DNA of 15,055 nt from Paraglomus occultum (Eukaryota; Glomeromycota; Glomeromycetes; Paraglomerales; Paraglomeraceae): assembly GCA_910592205.1 (NCBI GenBank), contig CAJVPJ010000886.1, positions 1 to 15,055 of the forward strand, read 5' to 3'. Both the position numbers and the translations under genes were made by a program. Within the stretch, counting starts at the first letter, position 1; every line of letters begins with the position of its first letter. The notes under the pieces are model-generated. The model ran no database searches and was not told the origin of the DNA. It saw only the letters and a program-made list of their open reading frames with translations. This document shows, piece by piece, positions 10,797 to 15,055 of this stretch.

Positions 10797-10968
10797 CGAT
10801 GTTATAATTTCTATGCATACCAGGAAATACAGGGGAAATTGTAGCAAGTATATTCTCGCTTAGATTGATCTTACCGGAACAGTAGAGGCTCCAATAATAA
10901 TGCAAAGCCAAAAATAAGAGCAATGAGGGATTTATCCATTAAAACGAATTCAATTATAACAGATCGTA
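10797..10968. repeat. Duplicated segment, copy B
   Basis: This is the second copy of the duplicated segment at 10497-10680. Relative to copy A it lacks about 13 bases near 10810 (the CTTTTGTCAAC stretch), has three instead of five A at 10904-10906, and carries an extra T near 10871. The rest is highly similar, indicating a fairly recent duplication followed by indels. Confidence 0.85.
10811..10939 (-). pseudogene. Frameshifted small secreted-peptide gene, copy B
   Basis: This is the paralogue of copy A. The ATG at 10939 opens with M-D-K-S-L-I-A-L-I-F-G-F and hits a stop after 22 residues. Two indels relative to copy A separate this start from the downstream frame with KR and the two-cysteine segment (TCYNFPCISWYA), which here ends at a TAG at 10813-10811 directly after WYA. 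The T run is three bases where a continuous frame would need four, and a second extra base follows near 10871. No TATA box lies upstream. It is more decayed than copy A and is probably not expressed. Confidence 0.4.
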
Positions 10969-12180
10969 TCAGTATTGATGTAACACACTTTCATTAGTAG
11001 ATCCAAAAATCTTATCATAATCTCCAGTCATGCTCACATACCTCTGGTTGAGGGCGATAATCGTATTAATATATTCTACTAGTTTACATTGTCTTATGCC
11101 ATGCGGAAGCTGTTGAAGCAGAGTTTTCTGTCCTTGACAATCATTCCTGGGACTACTGTATCTTTGACTGAAGCGTTATACGTTTGATCAGTGTAGCTGT
11201 TCGAAGTAAGATTGCCTTCTCTAGTATAATGTCTAATTCAAGAAAGTCATTCGACAGTAGTAAATTTGTCAGACGCAATTCACTGTCCAAATTATAAACC
11301 TCTTACCTATTATCTTACATCGCGATCAGTTCTATCCGCATTTTGGTGTATGAAGGAGAACTGTATCATCACCCTTTTTAACATCCAATTTTCGAACAAT
11401 AATACAGGTACCCATAGTTTCCTTCATTACGAGCTTGTGCGCTTGCAACATTGTGTATATTATATTAACTTTATTGCTCGACATACAATTGTGAATATAC
11501 TAAATACGTTAGCGATAATGATTCTCCTACTAGTGAGAAGACTATACAGCTCGACGACTATACTATGCACAATTTTTGAAACAATTCGGTCCAGAACCGA
11601 GACGACTCAGTTTAGAATAATGACAACAGTCCAGAACTGAGTGGTGTTTAGAAAAATGAGTTCAATCGCTTTTTTGGTTTTGTGCAAAAATGGGCTTGCC
11701 TGTTTCGGTCCAGAACTGATGTTCTAGAATTTGGTATTGTCACTATTTGCTTCCATATCACACAAAACGTAATTTATTGGTGCATGGGATGATTGTAATG
11801 GATAATTCCAAACCCGTAGCATTAGTATTAGAATAGAGAAATAACGAGACATTACTCTTTTTTGCAATGGGCTATGCAAAAGGGCTATTCTAAACAGAGT
11901 AATTCGATCACAGCTTAATAAAAATGTACAAGCCTGTGTGACTTTACCTCTATCGGAAATATGATTGAAACGTCCACCTAAAAAATTGATATCATGACTT
12001 TTACTTCACGTGTCGCCAACATGTGCCATAATTAAATATAGATATTATTACTATGTTTTTTTAAAATTATGGCTTAGCGATTACTGTGCCAAATATGGCT
12101 GATTTGGGCGGATCACTTGAAAAAATAGATATACGCTATAATCTCTTTTTCTGCAAAAGCCAACTATTTTTATAGCATCC
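10969..12180. other. Long gene-poor region
   Basis: I find no supportable gene here. A plus-strand frame of 124 codons (11266-11640) lacks an ATG at its head, has no recognisable domain and runs into the short repeats at 11585-11719. Several fragments have hydrophobic translation typical of AT-rich noise. A short inverted repeat (CCATAATT near 12024 and AATTATGG near 12065) is probably chance. The right end should contain the upstream regulatory region of the secreted-protein gene at 12325. Confidence 0.5.
11585..11719. repeat. Three short repeats with core GTCCAGAACYGA
   Basis: The motif TTCGGTCCAGAACCGA at 11585-11600, AGTCCAGAACTGA at 11628-11640, and TTCGGTCCAGAACTGA at 11704-11719 are direct copies of one unit. 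Each is followed at short distance by a related TTTAGAA or TCTAGAA element. The first copy is itself almost palindromic (TCGGT with ACCGA). They may be remnants of transposon ends or a small repeat family; no full-length element with matching inverted ends was found in the window. Confidence 0.6.
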
Positions 12181-12187
12181 AAGTTCC

Positions 12188-12195
12188 TATAAAAA
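12188..12195 (+). promoter_or_regulatory. TATA box of the secreted-protein gene
   Basis: TATAAAAA at 12188-12195 lies 137 bases upstream of the ATG at 12325. A start of transcription about 30 bases downstream would give a 5' leader of roughly 100 bases, which is CA-rich and free of ATG near the start codon. A strong TATA box is in keeping with a highly or inducibly expressed small secreted protein. Confidence 0.6.
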
Positions 12196-12324
12196 GATGG
12201 TGCTTCTCTCTTCGCAGTCATCATCAACCAGCACACACATCTTTCGTGAACAGATCAAGTACACTCGCACGCACGCAATTCATTTATTGTTAAACCAACT
12301 CACAAGCAAAACCAAAGAAGAAAA

Positions 12325-12700
12325 ATGAAATTCCAATCAATCTTCGTATTCTTGATTGCCAGTTTGGCCGCTGGATCCTATGCTCAAAGACCATGTAATA
12401 TCTGTAAGTAACATTAAAATTGTAAATTTTGCTCGTGGTGTAAGATATTATTTGTATTAATAAAAAATTTTCCGTTTTTTAGTTCTTCAAGGTCAATTTA
12501 CTCATGTAATTAGTGGGCAATCTGGCTGCTACGGTACTGACCCTACAGACCCTGTAAAGTTTGCCAGCGCTTCCTACAATGCTGCTTACACACTTTACGC
12601 TAGCGAAAACTGCCAAAACCCTATTTTCGCTGGTTCTGGTTACACCAATTTTATTCCTCCGTTGCAAAGCAAGTCTGTCAGACTAAATTGCCCACAATGA
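12325..12700 (+). CDS. Small secreted cysteine-containing protein, two exons
   Basis: Exons 12325-12403 and 12483-12700 join across a 79-base GT-AG intron (donor GTAAGT, acceptor TTTTTTAG) to give 98 residues. Residues 1-20 are a clear signal peptide (MKFQSIFVFLIASLAAGSYA) with likely cleavage after A20. The mature 78 residues carry four cysteines (C24, C42, C70, C96), enough for two disulfides, are rich in Tyr, Ser, Asn and Gly, and contain the stretch ASYNAAYTLYASENC. There is no membrane span or dibasic site, so it is probably secreted as a compact globular protein. I do not recognise the family; the size and build fit fungal small secreted proteins, including candidate effectors, but no role is shown. 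A TATA box and an AATAAA frame the gene, and a broken copy of exon 1 lies 166 bases downstream. Confidence 0.85.
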
Positions 12701-12774
12701 TAAAATGTTTAACGTCATTATATTAATAACATGAACTTATAACACAGAATTTTAGCGTGATGTATTTATCTATC

Positions 12775-12780
12775 AATAAA
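12775..12780 (+). terminator. Putative poly(A) signal of the secreted-protein gene
   Basis: AATAAA at 12775-12780 lies 75 bases past the stop codon at 12698-12700 in AT-rich sequence. The spacing is typical of a compact fungal transcript end. Confidence 0.55.
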
Positions 12781-12865
12781 CTTTTGCATATAGAGTGCAC
12801 ATACTGTAGAATCGTACGACTATCAAACATTCTCAACAAGTTACGTAGAATATATTAATCGAAGT

Positions 12866-12943
12866 ATAAGTTTTAATCAATTGCCGTATTCCGATTGTTG
12901 GCTCGAAAATTACGCTCAAACCAGCATGCAATATCTGTAAGTT
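12866..12943 (+). pseudogene. Ghost of exon 1 of the secreted-protein gene
   Basis: This segment aligns with 12325-12408, exon 1 of the neighbouring gene plus its splice donor. The best block compares TACGCTCAAACCAGCATGCA with TATGCTCAAAGACCATGTAA, followed in both by ATATCTGTAAGT. The start codon is now ATA, several short deletions break the frame, and nothing resembling exon 2 follows within the next kilobase. The preserved donor shows that genomic DNA, not a spliced transcript, was copied. It is non-functional as a protein gene. Confidence 0.75.
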
Positions 12944-13142
12944 AACAAATCTATTTGTGTTTATAAGGCAACAGAAACTCGAGTACTCTCACAGCCTTGC
13001 AACAAAAGGCGATTCCTTAACAATCTTCTCACTCGCCGTAGCAGTTTGAGTCCAAACCCGCCTTAATGAAAAACATACCGATTAGGAAGCACTAGCGATA
13101 AAAACTTCGATAGCTGTATAATGCATACATTGAGATCCGTGT
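12944..13142. other. Spacer without recognisable gene
   Basis: The sequence between the exon-1 ghost and the collapsed module-gene copy shows no open frame of note, no exon 2 counterpart and no repeat I could identify. Confidence 0.5.
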
Positions 13143-13203
13143 GCAATACAATAAATGTTGAGAATGCTTCTGTCGAAAGAGTGAAAATTGACTTCATTCA
13201 AAC
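13143..13203 (+). repeat. Duplicated 5' flank of the module gene
   Basis: This flank resembles 13553-13604, the sequence immediately before the intact module gene. Both contain AATACAATAAAYGTTGAGA followed later by ATTCAAACATGTCATTAG. The duplication therefore includes the leader and possibly part of the promoter, not only coding sequence. Confidence 0.7.
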
Positions 13204-13470
13204 ATGTCATTAGCAATTGACAATTTGATTAAATCGTCCTTGGAGTATGAATACTTAAGACTTAAATGAAAGAGTCATCGATATGGAGCCAACTCAAATT
13301 GACCTTGAATACCTCGCTAGGACGCGACGTCGAAGACGTTGATATAATGCTGTTATGCTTGGAAACGGCGAAAAATGTACACCAACGTTTGAATAAACAT
13401 ACTCACTTCTGATACACAAGTACATGAACAACCAGCTGCACATCGAAAGGTTTACGCGATAATCTCAAAT
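13204..13470 (+). pseudogene. Collapsed copy of the tandem-module gene
   Basis: From the ATG at 13204 this copy follows the 5' coding part of the gene at 13605. Shared blocks include ATGTCATTAG, GCAATTGACAAYTTG, TCCTTGGA, TTAAGACTT, AATGTACRCCAACSTTTG and CACAAGTAC, with a last recognisable match near 13444-13470 (AAAGGTTTAC, compare AAGGGGTTTACC). Its frame ends at a TGA after 21 codons, and several deletions shift the remainder. No Cys-ribbon part follows. It is a dead upstream tandem copy that shares the duplicated leader at 13143-13203. Confidence 0.75.
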
Positions 13471-13604
13471 GGACAGTTCCGTATACCTTAATTCAATGAA
13501 CATTTTGAATCATAACGTAAGTCTAGTGGACCAAACATAATTTTGGTCGTGTGACGTAATACAATAAACGTTGAGATGAGATAGTGAAACTTGTTCATTC
13601 AAAC

Positions 13605-15055
13605 ATGTCATTAGTATCAGGGACTATTAAGAATCCAGCAATTGACAACTTGGTCAAATCCTCCTTGGAAAGTAAAGTTGAATCATTAAGACTTGAATGG
13701 GTTCCGAGCGAAGAAAACACCAACGTTAAACCAACTGAAATCGACAACGTTTATCTTGCTCGCTATGAGCCACTTTTTGGGATGACGATAACACTGGTAT
13801 TCGTTGGAAATAGTGAAGAATGTACGCCAACCTTTGTGAGTGAGTTTGCAAGGATATACGCACTTCCGACACACAAGTACAATAACGACGTCAGTCAATA
13901 TAGACGATATTACAAATGGCTCGAGAAACGCAACGAAGCGATAAAGGGGTTTACCGAGTATAATGACAACTGTTACTACATGGTTGTCGCTAGTAGATGG
14001 TTTTACCATTGCTATTCCCGTTATGGATTCTGCACCGCATGTGGAATACTCCGGTGTAGCCCTGTGTGGTGCATTTGCGGTCATAAAGAATTATCCGATG
14101 GATGGACCAGCAACAATAAGCGACTCGACGAGTTTATCAAGAAAACTCAATTGCAAACAAATTCACCAAATGACGCCTATTTGGAATGGATTCCGTTTGA
14201 TTGTATTCATGATGCATACTTGTATGATCTGCCTACTACTGCTATTGGTGCTAAGGTTGAATTGATTCCGCTTGAGATAACAGATGAAACACATGATTTG
14301 TATTATGCCGAGGTAAACTATTTATATTTGCTTGTGCGTCATATTTATTGAATAGTTTGACTTATTTATTATTATTATGTATCATTTCCACTAGTTATGT
14401 GATAGGCATCCAGATATTCTTACTGCGGATGTTTGGGTTACCATCGGATTCACATATGATGCAAACGAACAAAAGTATTGTCTAATAAGAGAGCATGAAA
14501 AAGTCGGATTATGTCTGTCGTGTGCAAAGCCATTAAGCCCCAAGATAAATCTATTCTGTTATTTCTGTAAAGCACCACGACCTCTTAATTGGACTACGGG
14601 CAACACGTCATTGGATTCATTTATTATGGAATCATGGAAGAATACAATCAACGAAAATGATGCGTATATACAATGGATTGAATACTCTCTTTTGACAAAC
14701 GTACAAGAAATGACGTCATTACGCCATGGATGCACACACATAGCAGATTGGATAACGAATGAATTGACACAGGTGACACTCAAAAAAATAGGAGATAATT
14801 TTCATCAGGTAAATTATGTCACATGTAAAATGCAAATCGTGTTGCGTGCTAATAACTAAAATTAGATTATCGTATTCAATAGCTAATTAAAGAATACCCC
14901 GATATATTAAACCCCCCTGAGAATATTTGGATAATTGGGATAACACAGAATCCATCTACAGTCATACCTCATTTGTATCCCCCCCCCCCCTATTGTATCC
15001 CAACCTCGACTATATCCCAGGTTTTCAGCTGGACAGATTTCCCTTATTGTAAATC
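13605..15055 (+). CDS. Tandem Cys-ribbon / degenerate kinase N-lobe protein, partial at right edge
   Basis: Exons 13605-14312, 14395-14808 and 14883 to beyond 15055, both introns phase 0. The start is the ATG shared with the dead copy; a GTG at 13584 is in frame but not needed. The 374 residues of exons 1-2 and about 57 of exon 3 show repeating modules: a Cys ribbon (C143xxC146 with C151, C156xC158; C276xxC279 with C291xxC294), a linker WTSNNKRLDEFI (167-178) and WTTGNTSLDSFI (302-313), a signature LEWVP, LEWIP, IQWIE (W32, W195, W330), then a kinase N-lobe-like part ending in GFTEYND (115-121), GFTYDAN (254-260) and GITQNP (393-398). Module 3 keeps a VTLKK strand (363-367) and GCTHIADW (348-355), resembling the end of the glycine loop. 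No catalytic loop (HRD) or DFG is seen. The ribbon, WTSGN and LEWIP order precedes kinase domains in Glomeromycotina kinases. Likely a pseudokinase or binding protein; the third exon's start and the C-terminus are inferred or missing. Confidence 0.75.
14979..14990. repeat. Tract of twelve C
   Basis: An uninterrupted run of 12 C (12 G on the other strand) sits in the putative third exon, where it would read as four prolines. A shorter C6 run lies about 65 bases upstream (14912-14917). Such tracts are slippage-prone, so the reading frame to its right is the least certain part of the module gene. Confidence 0.9.

Noticed and set aside
11266-11640. A 124-codon plus-strand open frame
   Set aside because: It starts at TTG rather than ATG, has no recognisable domain, and ends inside the short-repeat cluster. 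Its composition (Ile, Thr, Leu, Tyr) is what AT-rich spacer gives.
12024-12072. Short inverted repeat CCATAATT / AATTATGG
   Set aside because: Arms of eight bases with a loop above 30 in AT-rich DNA are expected by chance, and nothing else supports a function.
13584-13604. Upstream GTG start of the module gene
   Set aside because: Fungal nuclear genes use ATG, and the ATG at 13605 is preserved at the matching place in the dead upstream copy.
13686-14084. Minus-strand frame of 132 codons opposite the module gene
   Set aside because: It lies antisense within exon 1 of a gene with clear motifs and has no recognisable domain of its own; it is a shadow frame.
1-15055. CRISPR arrays, bacterial operons, tRNA or rRNA genes
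   Set aside because: The genes are intron-containing and eukaryotic; I saw no spaced repeats of CRISPR type and no tRNA-like or rRNA-like sequence on either strand.

Overview
The window looks like fungal nuclear DNA, most likely from an arbuscular mycorrhizal fungus (Glomeromycotina) or a close relative. Three things point there: many short GT-AG introns (about 70 to 140 bases), AT-rich spacers, and at the right end a multi-module protein whose Cys ribbon, WTSxN linker and 'LEWIP' signature is the region that precedes the kinase domain in the expanded Glomeromycotina kinase families. The lineage call rests on motif recognition, not on a search.

The left half is compact and housekeeping in character. 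Positions 331-6523 (+) hold a complete ELP1/IKI3 gene, the scaffold of the Elongator tRNA-modification complex, in 27 exons that splice to an uninterrupted 1269-residue frame. Facing it tail to tail across a 351-base spacer, 9482-6875 (-) holds an 11-exon gene encoding a 583-residue fusion of an N-terminal SPX domain (inositol-pyrophosphate/phosphate sensor) and a C-terminal zinc amidohydrolase of the aspartoacylase/succinylglutamate desuccinylase family. All recognised SPX ligand residues and the zinc and catalytic residues are present.

The right half is accessory in character: long gene-poor stretches, small secreted-protein genes and local duplicates in several stages of decay. At 9669-10050 there is a possible broken coding relic. 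At 10444-10939 (-) two copies of a tiny Cys-containing peptide gene are both frameshifted. At 11585-11719 there are three copies of a 13-16-base repeat. At 12325-12700 (+) lies an intact two-exon gene for a 98-residue secreted protein with TATA box and poly(A) signal, followed by a ghost of its first exon (12866-12943). At 13204-13470 is a collapsed copy of the next gene, 13605 to beyond the right edge, which encodes at least two and a half tandem modules of Cys ribbon, WT(S/T)xN linker and degenerate kinase N-lobe.

No operon logic applies. ELP1 and the SPX-amidohydrolase gene are independent transcription units. The two expressed-looking genes on the right are each accompanied by dead copies, which suggests recurrent local duplication and loss.
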